A stretch of DNA of 64,000 bases, from positions 186,001 to 250,000 of the forward strand of contig NZ_DBMV01000001.1 in NCBI RefSeq assembly GCF_002298975.1, read 5' to 3'. Origin of the DNA: Ralstonia sp. UBA689 (GTDB taxonomy: Bacteria; Pseudomonadota; Gammaproteobacteria; Burkholderiales; Burkholderiaceae). The translations under genes and the position numbers were made by a program. How positions within the stretch are numbered: the first letter of the stretch is position 1; every line of letters begins with the position of its first letter. Positions 22,229 to 32,707 of this stretch are shown piece after piece. The notes beneath the pieces are model-generated. The model was not told the DNA's origin. It saw nothing but the letters and a program-made list of their open reading frames with translations, and made no database searches.

Positions 22229-23797
22229 TTACTTGCCGTCCTTGGTGACCATTTGGGCTGCCGTGCGATCGCTCGTCATCGGCGTCACCTTCAGGCCCTT
22301 CTTGGCGGCCCACACGTTCTGGTAGTGGTACAGCGGCATCACGCCCACATCGTCGGAGACCAGCTTGACCGAGTGGCGCAGGATGGCCGCGCGCTTTTCG
22401 ACGTTGAACTCCTCGGTGGAGGCGTTCAGCGCGTTGTCCACGGCCGCATTGCTGTAGTGGCCCCAGTTCGATGCGCCCAGGCCCTTCTTGGTATCGACCG
22501 TGGCCAGCACGTTGACCAGCGCGTAACTCGCTTCGCCGGTGCCGTTGCCCCAGGCCAGCATGCTCATCGCGTAGTCATTCTTGTTGGCGCGGCCCGAGTA
22601 GACCGACCAGGGCACCACTTCCACCTTGGCCTTCACGCCGATGCGCGTCCAGAATTGCGCCACGGCCTGGGCAGTCTCCGGGCCTTGCAGGTAGCGGTCG
22701 TTCGGCACATGCATCACCAGGTTGAAGCCCTGCGGGAAGCCCGCATCAGCCAGCAGCTTCTTCGCTTGCGCCGGGTCGTAAGCGATGTCCTTCACGTCGG
22801 GGTTGTAGCCGTAGGTGTCGGCGGGCATCCACTGGTTGGCGACGGTGGCCGCGCCTTGCAGGATGCGGTCGACAATCGCCTTGCGGTCGATGGCCAGCGA
22901 CAGCGCCTGCCGCACACGCACGTCCAGCAGCGGGTTGTTCGGCAGCGGCTTGCCGTCATTGCCCGTGATGTATTCGTTCGGCCCCTTGCGGAAGCTCGGC
23001 TGCAGCAGCATCACGCGCAGGCCGGGGTAGGCGAACACCTTCACGTTGGGAGACTGGCGCAGGCGCGCGAGGTCCGACACCGACACCTTGTCGATCACGT
23101 CCACCTCGCCCGATAGCAGGTTGGCCGTGCGCGCGGCGGCGTTGTTGATGTAGCGGTAGTTGACCTTCTCCCAGGCTTGCTTGCCGCCCCAGTAGCCATC
23201 GTTGCGCGCCATCACCACGCGGTCGCCCGGCACATACGAGACGAACTTGTAGGGGCCGGTGCCCACCACGGCGCGGCCGGCGTTGTAGTCCTCGGTGGTG
23301 GACTTCTCGCCTACGTGCTTGCTGACGATGTGCACGGAGGCCAGATTCAGCGGCAGGTCCGGGTTCGGGATATTCGTCTTGATGATGAGCGTGAGCGGGT
23401 CTTTGGCCGTAACGGATTCCACGGTGCGCAGGTAGCCCGCGAATGTCGCCACGCTGCCCGGCACGCTGCGCGCGCGCTGGTACGAGAAGATGACGTCATC
23501 GGCGGTGAAAGGCTGGCCATCCTGCCATTTCACATTGGGGCGCAGCTTGAATTCCCACGTCTTCGGATCCAGCGTCTTCCACGACAGCGCCAGGCCGGGC
23601 TGCAGCTTGTTCCACTTGTTTTCGACCAGCAAATCCCAGAAGTGCACGTCGGTCGAGCGGTCGCCGGCGTGGTTGTTCAGTTGCGGGTCCAGCGACGACA
23701 GCGGATCGGCAAAGCCGATGTTCAGTGTCTGCGCGCTGACAGTACCGGCGGCGGCAAACAGGGCAACGGCAAGCGAAGAGGCGAGGAGGCGTTTCAC
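22229..23797 (-). CDS. ABC transporter substrate-binding protein, peptide/nickel family
   Basis: 522 residues with a signal peptide (MKRLLASSLAVALFAAAG, cleavage after VSA) and a family 5 solute-binding domain: DPLSSLDPQLNNHAGDR, then LRPNVKWQDGQPFTADDVIFSY and VGTGPYKFVSYVPGDRVVM. It captures ligand in the periplasm for the permeases and ATPases encoded upstream in the same operon. The ligand is not evident; the monooxygenase, thioesterase and CMD genes of the operon point to a small organic compound rather than a nutrient peptide. It ends five bases before the thioesterase start. Confidence 0.9.
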   Translation of the reverse strand: MKRLLASSLAVALFAAAGTVSAQTLNIGFADPLSSLDPQLNNHAGDRSTDVHFWDLLVENKWNKLQPGLALSWKTLDPKTWEFKLRPNVKWQDGQPFTADDVIFSYQRARSVPGSVATFAGYLRTVESVTAKDPLTLIIKTNIPNPDLPLNLASVHIVSKHVGEKSTTEDYNAGRAVVGTGPYKFVSYVPGDRVVMARNDGYWGGKQAWEKVNYRYINNAAARTANLLSGEVDVIDKVSVSDLARLRQSPNVKVFAYPGLRVMLLQPSFRKGPNEYITGNDGKPLPNNPLLDVRVRQALSLAIDRKAIVDRILQGAATVANQWMPADTYGYNPDVKDIAYDPAQAKKLLADAGFPQGFNLVMHVPNDRYLQGPETAQAVAQFWTRIGVKAKVEVVPWSVYSGRANKNDYAMSMLAWGNGTGEASYALVNVLATVDTKKGLGASNWGHYSNAAVDNALNASTEEFNVEKRAAILRHSVKLVSDDVGVMPLYHYQNVWAAKKGLKVTPMTSDRTAAQMVTKDGK

Positions 23798-23827
23798 GGT
23801 TGTTCCCTTAGTTGTTGTTTCGTTGGC

Positions 23828-24825
23828 TTATTGAAGATCGTTCAGATGACAGGCGCTGACATGATTGACCGCAATGCCACGCAAGGTGGGGGCCTCGGTC
23901 TTGCAGCGCGGCATGGCGTGCGGACAGCGCGGGTGGAAATGGCAGCCGGTCGGCGGGTTCAGCGGGCTGGGCATTTCGCCCTGAATGGCCGTGAACGTCT
24001 TGTGCCGGGCCGACAGGCGCGGAATTTCCGCCAGCAGCGTCTGCGTGTACGGGTGGTTCTGGCGGCGGAAGACTTCCTCGGCCGGAGCCGATTCCACCAC
24101 GCGGCCGAGGTACATGATGACCACGCGATCCGACAGGTGCTCCACCACGCCCAGGTCGTGGCTGATGAACAGGTAGGTCAGGTTGAGTTGCTCGCGCAGG
24201 TCCATGAACTGGTTCAGGATCTGCGCCTGAATCGACACGTCCAGCGCCGCCACCGCCTCGTCGCAGACGAGCATCGACGGCTGCACCGCCAGCGCGCGTG
24301 CAATGCCGATGCGCTGCCGCTGGCCGCCGCTGAACTGGTGCGGATAGCGGTCTCGCAGTGCGGGGTCCAGGCCAGCGCGCTGCATCTGCGCGGCCACGTA
24401 GTCGGCAAAGTTGGCGCGGTCGGTCAGGCCGTGCACGCGCGCCGCCTCGCCGATGATCTCTTCCACGCGCAGGCGCGGGTTGAGGCTGGCGTATGGGTCC
24501 TGGAAGATCATCTGAATCTTCAATCGGGCATCGCGGGCTTCGGCGGCGGAGAGCGTCTCGACGGCCTTGCCATCGACGCGCACCTCACCGTCGGATGGCG
24601 GCATCAGCCCTGCGGCAATGCGGCCGAGCGTGGATTTACCGCAGCCTGATTCCCCCACCAGGCCGACAACTTCGCCCGGCCGGATCGCCAAATCGATGCC
24701 ATCGACAGCGCGCACCACGGCGGGCGGTTGCGCCAGGCCGAGGCGTTGCAGCACGCGTCCGCCCGCGCCGATCTTGCGATCGCCGAAGCGCTTGCTGATC
24801 TGCTTGAGTTCGACCAGCGGCGTGC

Positions 24826-24829
<4 letters not shown>
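23828..24829 (-). CDS. ABC transporter ATP-binding protein (DppF-like)
   Basis: 333 residues from the ATG at MSTPLVELKQISKRFG behind a GGGAGGT site. Walker A is GLVGESGCGKST, the signature is QFSGGQRQRIGIAR, Walker B is SMLVCDEAVAALD, and the C-terminal oligopeptide domain has the CHFHPRCPHAMPRC cysteine cluster. It pairs with the DppD-like ATPase, whose stop it overlaps by four bases. An unusual insert (IGAGGRVLQRLGLAQPP) lies before Walker A, as in some DppF homologues. Confidence 0.92.
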
Positions 24830-25835
<1,006 letters not shown>

Positions 25836-25839
<4 letters not shown>

Positions 25840-26774
25840 CGTTGCGTCCTCGGGTTCAGCACTTCGCGCAGGCGGTCGCCCACCAGGTTGATGGCCACCA
25901 GCGCCAGCAGCAGCGCGATGCCCGGATAGAAACTGATCCAGTACTGGCCAGACAGCATGTATTGGTATCCATTGGCAATCAGCAGGCCCAAAGACGGCTC
26001 GGTAATCGGCACGCCCAGGCCCAGGAAGGAGAGCGTCGCCTCCAGCGTGATCGCGCGCGCCACCTGCAAGGTGCCCACGACGATCAGCGGCGGCAGGCAG
26101 TTCGGCAGGATGTGCTTGAGCGCGATGCGCCAGCCCGGCAGCGCGAGCGAGCGCGCGGCTTCCACATACTCACGCCGGCGCTCGACCAGCGCTTGCCCGC
26201 GTACCGTGCGCGCGTAATACGCCCACTCCAGCAGCACCAGCGTCAGCACGACGTTGGTGATGCTCTTGCCGAGGTAGGCGAGGATCATCATCGCCACCAG
26301 CACGGATGGAAACGACAGCAGCAGATCGACCGCGCGCATGATCACGCTGTCGACCTTGCCACCCGCGTACGCGGCAATCAGCCCGAGCAATGTGCCAATG
26401 ACAGCAGCGACCGCCGCCGAGCCGATGCCCACGCCCAGACTGATGCGCAGGCCGTAGAGGATGCCGGAGTAGAGGTCACGCCCCTGGCCGTCGGTGCCGA
26501 GCCAGTACGTGAACGTACCCAAGCCGTTGGGCGAGCCGGGCGTCAGGCGTGAATCCAGCACGTCGAGCTGCATCAGGTCGTACGGGTTCTGTGGCGTGAT
26601 CCACGGTGCGGCCAGCGCAGCCGCCATCAGCAGCACAACGACGACCAGCCCGAAGATGGCTGACTTGGACGCCAGAAAATCCACCGCCACACGCCGCCAG
26701 GGCGACTGCTTGCGTGGCGCCGGCGCGGCCGTCGCTTGAGCCGCAGCCACCGCGGTTTGCGAGGTCGTGTTCAT
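25836..26774 (-). CDS. ABC transporter permease (DppC-like)
   Basis: 312 residues. The N-terminal OppC-type segment (PWRRVAVDFLASKSAIFGL) is followed by about six membrane spans. The periplasmic stretch carries YWLGTDGQGRDLYSGILYG, and the ATPase-contact EAA loop reads EYVEAARSLALPGWRI. It forms the transmembrane channel with the DppB-like permease, overlapping it by four bases. Confidence 0.93.
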
Positions 26775-27754
26775 ACCGCCTCCGCGTTATCCGCCGCGCG
26801 CACGCGCGGGTCCAGCAGGCGATACAGGATGTCGACGATCAGGTTGAGCGACACGAACAGGCACACCACGACGATGAGGTACGAGACGATGACTGGGCGA
26901 TCCAGCGAATTGATGCTGTCCAGGATCAGCTTGCCCGCGCCGGGCCACGCGAAGATGCTCTCCGTCACCACCGCAAAGGCGATGGTCGAGCCCAGTTCCA
27001 GCCCCAGAACCGTCACCAGCGGGATCAGCGTATTGCGCAGCACGTGCGCCAGCACCACGCGCAGCGGCGACAGCCCCTTGGCGCGCGCAAATTTCACGAA
27101 ATCCATCGGCAGCACCTCGCGCACGCCGGCTGACGTCAGCCGCAGCACCAGCGAGAGCTTGAATAGCGACAGGTTGACCGCTGGCAGCACCAGGTGCCGC
27201 AAGCCATCGACCGTCAGCCACGACCATTCGATGCCGAACAGGCGCGCAGTCTCGCCACGCCCGCTGGCCGGCAGCCAGCCCAGGCTTACGCTGAAGGCCA
27301 TGATCAGCATCAGCCCCACCCAGAACGTCGGCAGTGAGAAGCCCACCACGCTGCCTGTCATCAGCAAGCGCGACACCGGATGGTTCGGGTACAGCCCCGC
27401 GAACAGCCCCAACGGCACCCCAATCACCACCGCGATGATGAGCGCCGCAAAGGCCAGCTCCAGCGTGGCCGGCAGGCGTTGCAGGATGAGCTGGATGGCC
27501 GGCTCGTTGTAGACGAAGCTCTTGCCCAGGTTGCCGTGCAGCGCGCCTTCGAGAAAGGCCAGGTACTGCTGCCACAGCGGCTTGTCCAGGCCCAGCTCGG
27601 CAATGATGCGGGCGCGCTCGATCTGGTCTACGTCCTGGCCGATCAGGATATCGACCGGGTTGCCGATGGCGTGCAGGCCCACGAAGACGATCACCGTCAT
27701 CACCAGCACCACCAGCAGCGCCTGGCCGATGCGGCGGAGGAGCCAGCTCGTCAT
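26771..27754 (-). CDS. ABC transporter permease (DppB-like)
   Basis: 327 residues from the ATG at MTSWLLRRIGQALLVV; the longer open frame upstream is a shadow of the monooxygenase. Six membrane spans are visible, with the family motif RLPATLELAFAALIIAVVIG and the EAA-like loop DFVKFARAKGLSPLRVV. The start overlaps the monooxygenase stop by four bases. Confidence 0.93.
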   Translation of the reverse strand: MTSWLLRRIGQALLVVLVMTVIVFVGLHAIGNPVDILIGQDVDQIERARIIAELGLDKPLWQQYLAFLEGALHGNLGKSFVYNEPAIQLILQRLPATLELAFAALIIAVVIGVPLGLFAGLYPNHPVSRLLMTGSVVGFSLPTFWVGLMLIMAFSVSLGWLPASGRGETARLFGIEWSWLTVDGLRHLVLPAVNLSLFKLSLVLRLTSAGVREVLPMDFVKFARAKGLSPLRVVLAHVLRNTLIPLVTVLGLELGSTIAFAVVTESIFAWPGAGKLILDSINSLDRPVIVSYLIVVVCLFVSLNLIVDILYRLLDPRVRAADNAEAV

Positions 27755-29262
27755 CGTGCGGCCTCCTGGCTGGACACGCTTTCCGCTTCCACGCCCGCTT
27801 CTAAGCCGATCGGTGGGGCGGGCGTCCATTCGTCTCCGAAGATTTCCGGCTCTGCATAGGCCTGGATGGCGGCGTAGTGGTCTTCGATGTCTTCCTGGTA
27901 CAGCAGGCCGGCAATGCCTTGCGCCAGCCGCTTCGCACCTTCGCTGATGGCCGGGATGTCGCCCGACACGCTGCCGTGCGTGAGCGAGGCCGGATAGCAG
28001 AAGCAGTGCACGCGTGAGAGGCCGGGCAGTGCTCCTGGCGTTTTCTCGCGGAATTCGAACGTGGGGCCGAGGTCGGGTGAATCGCTCAGTTCGGCGTCTT
28101 CCTCGCCGGGGCGGGGCGTGTAGCGGTCGCGCCATTGGCGCACGTGCGGCGCCAGCGCGCTGAATTCGGGGCGCGCCGCCCAGTCGGTGCGGAAGCCCGT
28201 GGAGAAGATCAGGAAATCGAGTTGGAAGACGCCTTTGGTCGTCGCCACATGCAGCACGCCGTCATGCTCGTCCACGCCCAGGATGCCGCAGCCGAGGTTG
28301 AAGCTCGCGTTCGGATGCTGCGATACGCGCAGCGTGCTGCCGCGCGGCGGGGGCACTTGCTCGACGTTGATGTAATGGCGGATGCGCCATTTCCACGCAT
28401 CAGGCAGGTGCAGGTGGCCGTGCACCAAGCCGGGACTGCCTGCGCCCTTGCCCTTGTTCACGCGCGGCAGGTCGGGGCGGCGGATCAGCAGGTCGACGCT
28501 CGCGGCGCCGGCCTCCAGCGCGGTCGCCGCTGAATCCATCGCCGAGGCGCCTGCGCCGATCACGCCCACGCGCTTGGCCGCAAGCGTGCCGTAATCCATC
28601 TCGTCGGACGAATGTGCCCACCAGCGGCGTGGCAGCCGGCGCGCGAACTCGGGCACCGAAGGTCCGCCCAGGCCATCGCGGCCGGTGGCAAGCACCACGC
28701 GGCGCGCGAACACGCGCTGCGTTGGCTGGCCCGGCACGTCGATCACGAGTTCGACGGCGCCATCCTTGCGCGGATGGATCGCCTTCACGTGGTGCTCGTT
28801 GCGCACGTCAATCTGCAACACATGGCGATACCAGCGCAGGTAGTCCATCCATTGCAGACGCGGGATCTTGTCGAGCACCTCCCACGCATCGGCGCCGAAC
28901 TGCGCCTCGAACCACGCGCGGAAGGTCAGTGCGGGCAGGCCCAGCGCGGGGCCGGTCAACTGCTTGGGTGAGCGCAGGGTTTCCATGCGCGCGGTTGTAG
29001 CCCACGGGCCTTCGAAGCCGATGGGCGCGCGATCGAACACGACGGCGCCGATGCCGAGATGCTTGAGTGATGCCGCTGCCGCCAGGCCAGCCATGCCGCC
29101 CCCAATGATGGCCACGTCCAGCACCAGCTGGTCTTCCAGCACGTGCGGTAGCGTCCAGGATTTGGCGGGCAGCTCCAGCCAGGCAAGGTCCTGGCGCAAA
29201 CGGGCTTCCAGCGCCGCGAGGCCATTGGCCTGCACCGCGTTGTCTTGTTGGAGAGCGGTCAT
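27751..29262 (-). CDS. Flavin-containing monooxygenase-like oxidoreductase
   Basis: 503 residues from the ATG at MTALQQDNAVQANG. An FAD-binding Rossmann motif IIGGGMAGLAAAASL lies at about residue 52. A second, NADP-binding, motif VIGAGASAMDSAATALEAG is near residue 235. The gap contains FDRAPIGFEGPW and the family-like LATGRDGLGG. This two-dinucleotide layout is that of class B flavoprotein monooxygenases, which add oxygen to nitrogen, sulfur or ketone substrates. It probably acts on the compound imported by the adjoining ABC system. It overlaps LysR upstream and the permease downstream by four bases each. Confidence 0.88.
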   Translation of the reverse strand: MTALQQDNAVQANGLAALEARLRQDLAWLELPAKSWTLPHVLEDQLVLDVAIIGGGMAGLAAAASLKHLGIGAVVFDRAPIGFEGPWATTARMETLRSPKQLTGPALGLPALTFRAWFEAQFGADAWEVLDKIPRLQWMDYLRWYRHVLQIDVRNEHHVKAIHPRKDGAVELVIDVPGQPTQRVFARRVVLATGRDGLGGPSVPEFARRLPRRWWAHSSDEMDYGTLAAKRVGVIGAGASAMDSAATALEAGAASVDLLIRRPDLPRVNKGKGAGSPGLVHGHLHLPDAWKWRIRHYINVEQVPPPRGSTLRVSQHPNASFNLGCGILGVDEHDGVLHVATTKGVFQLDFLIFSTGFRTDWAARPEFSALAPHVRQWRDRYTPRPGEEDAELSDSPDLGPTFEFREKTPGALPGLSRVHCFCYPASLTHGSVSGDIPAISEGAKRLAQGIAGLLYQEDIEDHYAAIQAYAEPEIFGDEWTPAPPIGLEAGVEAESVSSQEAAR

Positions 29263-30233
29263 GCGGACGCGCCTTCGGTTTCGTTGAGTGGTTCGCCGTA
29301 CAGCACCTGCAGCATGCTGGCGTGACGTGCGGGGTCGTGCAGCTTGCAGTCGGGCAGCAGGCGCTGCGCGGCGCGGGAGAGCGCATCGATCAGCGCAGTC
29401 ACGGCGGGCGCGGGCCGCTTGGCCTCGGGCGTGATCACGCCGAAGAAGAATGGAATCTCGGCGTCGATCGGCCGCACGGTCACGCCCTCGATCGGCACGC
29501 CGTAAGCCGTGACCGGCTCCAGCAGCGCCACACCCAAGCCGGCGCGCACGGCGGTGAGCGCGTTGAACGAGGCGTTGGTCTCGATCAGCAAGGTGGGCGT
29601 CACGCCGGCCTTGGCCAGCGCCTGATCCAGGCGACGGCGCAGGCGGTACGGGTTGTGCATCGTGACGATGCGACGCCCCGCGCAATCGGCCAGCGCCACA
29701 CGTTTGCAGGCGGCCAGCGGGTCGCTCTCCTGCACGGCAGCCACGCAGGCCGATTCGCCAATCCAATGCACCGTCACGCCGCGATGCTCGAGCGGCAGGC
29801 TGGCGAGCCCCAAGTCGGCGGCGCCTGTGAGCACCGCGTGCACGACCTGCTCGGGCGAGGCGCTGCGAATCTGGATGTGCTGGGCGAGGTCAGGCTGATC
29901 GGCCAGCGCGGCAGGCAAAAGCCCCGCAGCCAGCGCCGAGGTGGCCGCCAGACGCAGCGGACGCGCTTCGCCACGGGCGATTTCTTCGGCGCGCGTACGG
30001 ATCTCCCGCAGACTGATCAGGGTATGTTCAACGTCTTCATACAGCAGGAAACCCTGCTCGGTGGGCGAGACGCGGGGCCCCGCGCGCGTGAAGAGGGCAT
30101 AGCCGATTTCGGCTTCCAGATCCTGGATGAGCCGGCTGATGGCAGGCTGCGAACGGCCCAGCAGCTTGCCCGCCGCAGTGACGCTGCCTGTCGACATGAC
30201 GGCAGCAAATGCTTCGAGTTGTCGGAGTTCCAT
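29259..30233 (-). CDS. LysR-family transcriptional regulator
   Basis: 324 residues. The N-terminal winged helix (MELRQLEAFAAVMSTGSVTA, then AGKLLGRSQPAISRLIQDLE) is followed by a periplasmic-binding-like effector domain from about residue 90. It is the first gene of the operon, overlapping the monooxygenase by four bases, which is unusual because LysR regulators are normally divergent from their targets; here it must regulate its own transcript. A 7-bp palindrome 20 bases upstream is a candidate operator. The inducer is unknown. Confidence 0.92.
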   Translation of the reverse strand: MELRQLEAFAAVMSTGSVTAAGKLLGRSQPAISRLIQDLEAEIGYALFTRAGPRVSPTEQGFLLYEDVEHTLISLREIRTRAEEIARGEARPLRLAATSALAAGLLPAALADQPDLAQHIQIRSASPEQVVHAVLTGAADLGLASLPLEHRGVTVHWIGESACVAAVQESDPLAACKRVALADCAGRRIVTMHNPYRLRRRLDQALAKAGVTPTLLIETNASFNALTAVRAGLGVALLEPVTAYGVPIEGVTVRPIDAEIPFFFGVITPEAKRPAPAVTALIDALSRAAQRLLPDCKLHDPARHASMLQVLYGEPLNETEGASA

Positions 30234-30253
30234 CTGCCTGATTGATCCAAGTC

Positions 30254-30272
30254 ATGCATGTGGTTCATGCAT
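30254..30272. promoter_or_regulatory. Candidate LysR operator
   Basis: Perfect inverted repeat ATGCATG-TGGTT-CATGCAT, 20 bases upstream of the LysR start. It contains two T-N11-A arrangements, the core of LysR-type sites. The remaining intergenic bases to 30395 show no clear promoter that I can place. Confidence 0.55.
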
Positions 30273-30395
30273 TCTGTTAGAGGCAGTATGCGAATTCCAA
30301 ATAGTATTTTCTTATGTGCTCATGCGTTTTACGCAAGCGCCCGCTATGCCTTGCGGTGAAGCGGTTGCCTGGGCAGTTGGCACCTCGGTGTGCAC

Positions 30396-31547
30396 TTATT
30401 TGATGAACGTACCGTTCGGGCCGATCACCGACAGCTCGACGTAGTTCGAACCCTTGCGGCTGCCGGGGCCATAACGCACTTCCAGTCCGCCCAGGTCGAT
30501 CGTGCCGGCGGACTCCAGGCCCGAGACGAAGCTCGCCCGCGTGGGCGTTTTGCCCGCGCGCTTGAACCCTTCGACCAGGACCCGGGCAGATGCATAACCT
30601 TCCATCATTGCGTACGACGGTGTCACGCCTGCAGCCTTGGCGCTGGCCGCGAGGTCACGGCCCAACTGCGAGGTTGAGCGCACCGGCGATGGCATCACCT
30701 GAGAGACCACCACGCCCCGTCCCTGTGGCCCGAGGGATTGCGCGAAGGCCAGGCTGGCATTGTTCGACAGCGCGGCCAGTTGCGCGGTGGCACCTTGCTT
30801 GTTCAGCGCTTCGACAAACGCGCGTGCCGTCGTGCCTGGGCAGGCCAGGATCACCGCCTGCGGCGAGAACTTGGCGATCTCCGCCGTTGCCTTGTCCACG
30901 TCGGGCTTGAGCCGGTCGACCGTGAAGATGCGGTGCGTATCGGCCGGTTGCTTCTGCGTGGCGTTGTTGAAGCCGGCCTCCGTGTCCTTGCCGAAGGTGT
31001 CGTTCACGTTGACCAGCGCCAGGCGGCGCAGGCCCAGTGTGTCGAAATAGCGGACCAGCTCCGCAATTTCCGTCTGATATTTCGCGCGCACCACGAAGAG
31101 CAGCGGATCGGGCTGGTCGAAAAACGTCGATGCGCCGGTCGATGGTGCCACCACCGGTGCGCCCGCCGCTCGGGCTTCGGCCATGATCGCCTCCGTATTG
31201 GGCGTGCCGCGCGGCAGGAAGAGGGCGAAGACCTGCTTGTCGATCAGCAGTGCATGCGCGTGTCTCTTGGAGGCGGTCGCGTCAAAGCCATCGTCTTCCG
31301 AGATCAGCTCGATCTTGCGCCCGTATACGCCGCCTGTGCGGTTGACTGCATCGATATAGAGCTTGGCGCCTTGCGTCATCTCCTTGACCTGTTCGCCGGC
31401 GGGGCCGGTGAAGCCCGCGGTCTGGCCGATGACGATCTTGTTCTCGGTGATGCCCGGCTCGGCCATCGACTGGCCCGACGCCAGCAGCAGACCGGAAAGC
31501 AGCGCGCACGCGAAGGTGCCGCGCCACGCGGAATTGAGCCCCGTCAT
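30396..31547 (-). CDS. Branched-chain amino acid-type ABC substrate-binding protein
   Basis: 383 residues with a signal peptide (about 1-29, ending SMA) and a Peripla_BP_6 domain: ITENKIVIGQTAGFTGPAG, YIDAVNRTGGVYGRKIELIS, and FVSGLESAGTIDLGGLEVRYG near the end. Related proteins bind amino acids, amides or aromatic acids. No permease or ATPase gene is adjacent, so it is an orphan binding protein that either uses a distant transporter or serves in sensing. It precedes the LysR operon on the same strand but is separated by 162 bases. Confidence 0.9.
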   Translation of the reverse strand: MTGLNSAWRGTFACALLSGLLLASGQSMAEPGITENKIVIGQTAGFTGPAGEQVKEMTQGAKLYIDAVNRTGGVYGRKIELISEDDGFDATASKRHAHALLIDKQVFALFLPRGTPNTEAIMAEARAAGAPVVAPSTGASTFFDQPDPLLFVVRAKYQTEIAELVRYFDTLGLRRLALVNVNDTFGKDTEAGFNNATQKQPADTHRIFTVDRLKPDVDKATAEIAKFSPQAVILACPGTTARAFVEALNKQGATAQLAALSNNASLAFAQSLGPQGRGVVVSQVMPSPVRSTSQLGRDLAASAKAAGVTPSYAMMEGYASARVLVEGFKRAGKTPTRASFVSGLESAGTIDLGGLEVRYGPGSRKGSNYVELSVIGPNGTFIK

Positions 31548-31753
31548 GTCTCCCCTCGATTCTGGGTGGTTGTCTTATGGTTGTCAGTGCCGCCGCCGTG
31601 CCCGCGCACATGCGGCTGCCGCATGATCCTAGCCGAGAAGTCTTACGATTCCTGCCCCCGGATTTCCCCCAAGGGACACCTCGTTGTTGGAATGCTTCCA
31701 TGCGTGAACAGCATAGGAAGTTCGCGTCCAATTGCCAGCGGCAGGCAAAAGAA

Positions 31754-31776
31754 AACCGCCGTGCAAGACGGCGGTT
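31754..31776 (-). terminator. Rho-independent terminator of the YSC84 lipoprotein gene
   Basis: Stem AACCGCCGT / ACGGCGGTT with a 5-base loop; on the minus strand it is followed by TTTTCTTTT. It lies 28 bases after the stop of the minus-strand gene. Confidence 0.85.
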
Positions 31777-31803
31777 CTCGGGTCCACGCGACGATCAATC
31801 GGA

Positions 31804-32409
31804 TCAGTTGTTCTGCTTGGTGATCTTCGTGCCTTCGATCGACGCGCCGGCCATCAGGCCCGCGTTGGTCAGGTTGAAGCCGATGATCGGTTGCTGCGCG
31901 GTGTTGGTGTCGACCACCCCATTCGCGCCGATCTTGGCCAGCGCCACGGTGGCATCCACGCCTGCCGTCCAGCCCTGGCTGTTCTGGAATTTCTGCAGCG
32001 CTTCGTCCGTCATGAAGAGGATGATGAGCGCGCGCGATTGGGCGCCAGCCTGGAAGCCCACCGACGCGGAGGCGATGTTGTAGTAGCCCAGCGGACGGCC
32101 GCCGCCCGTGCGCAGCACGCCTTCGCCGTACTGGCCGCCGACCACGAAGCCGGCATTGAGCACCGACGGGAATACCAGCACGCCCTTGGCGCGCGAGACC
32201 AGTTCGCGTGAACCATTGGCCGTGGTGTACAGGCGCGAGAGTACTGAGTCGGCCTGCGAGTTGGTGGTGGCGTGTTTGTTGGTCGACGTCATCACGTCGG
32301 AGCCCTGCGCACTCGGACTGGTGGTGGTACAGGCCGCGATCTGGGTGCCGAGCAGCGCGACGGCGGCAAGGGTGGCGGCGGTGCGGCGGCTGATCAGGTT
32401 CTTGTGCAT
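31804..32409 (-). CDS. YSC84/SYLF-domain lipoprotein
   Basis: 201 residues from the ATG at MHKNLISRRTAATL. A lipoprotein signal ends in the lipobox IAAC (AALLGTQIAACTTTSPS region). The mature protein is a SYLF/YSC84 domain: RELVSRAKGVLVFPSVLNAG, then GGQYGEGVLRTGG and SVGFQAGAQSRALIILFMTD. SYLF domains bind lipids in eukaryotes; in proteobacteria the role is uncertain, likely at the outer membrane periplasmic face. It has its own terminator. Confidence 0.88.
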   Translation of the reverse strand: MHKNLISRRTAATLAAVALLGTQIAACTTTSPSAQGSDVMTSTNKHATTNSQADSVLSRLYTTANGSRELVSRAKGVLVFPSVLNAGFVVGGQYGEGVLRTGGGRPLGYYNIASASVGFQAGAQSRALIILFMTDEALQKFQNSQGWTAGVDATVALAKIGANGVVDTNTAQQPIIGFNLTNAGLMAGASIEGTKITKQNN

Positions 32410-32659
32410 GGCGATCGGTCCTAAGTGTTGTTGAGGAGGTGGGGCGCCACAGTCCTGCAAACCGAGCCGACGTGGGCCCCGTGCAATCGGCAAGGGTGTC
32501 GAACTGGCTGCAGCAAGCGGTGTGCCCACCATATCAGATGAACGGCTGAGCGCTCAGTTCCTGACATTAGGCGAGATTTGTGCCGCAGGTGGCGCTTTTC
32601 AGCGCTTGCTTTGTAAAAGCGCAAATCGATCGCTGTGCGAAGGGCTTTTCGCACGCGCA

Positions 32660-32684
32660 ACAAAAAACCGGCGCGAGGCCGGTT
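32660..32684 (-). terminator. Rho-independent terminator of lpxO
   Basis: Stem AACCGGC / GCCGGTT with a 5-base loop; the minus strand continues with six T. It lies 23 bases beyond the lpxO stop codon. Confidence 0.82.
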
Positions 32685-32707
32685 CTTTGTGCAATGCGTG
32701 TGGCGCG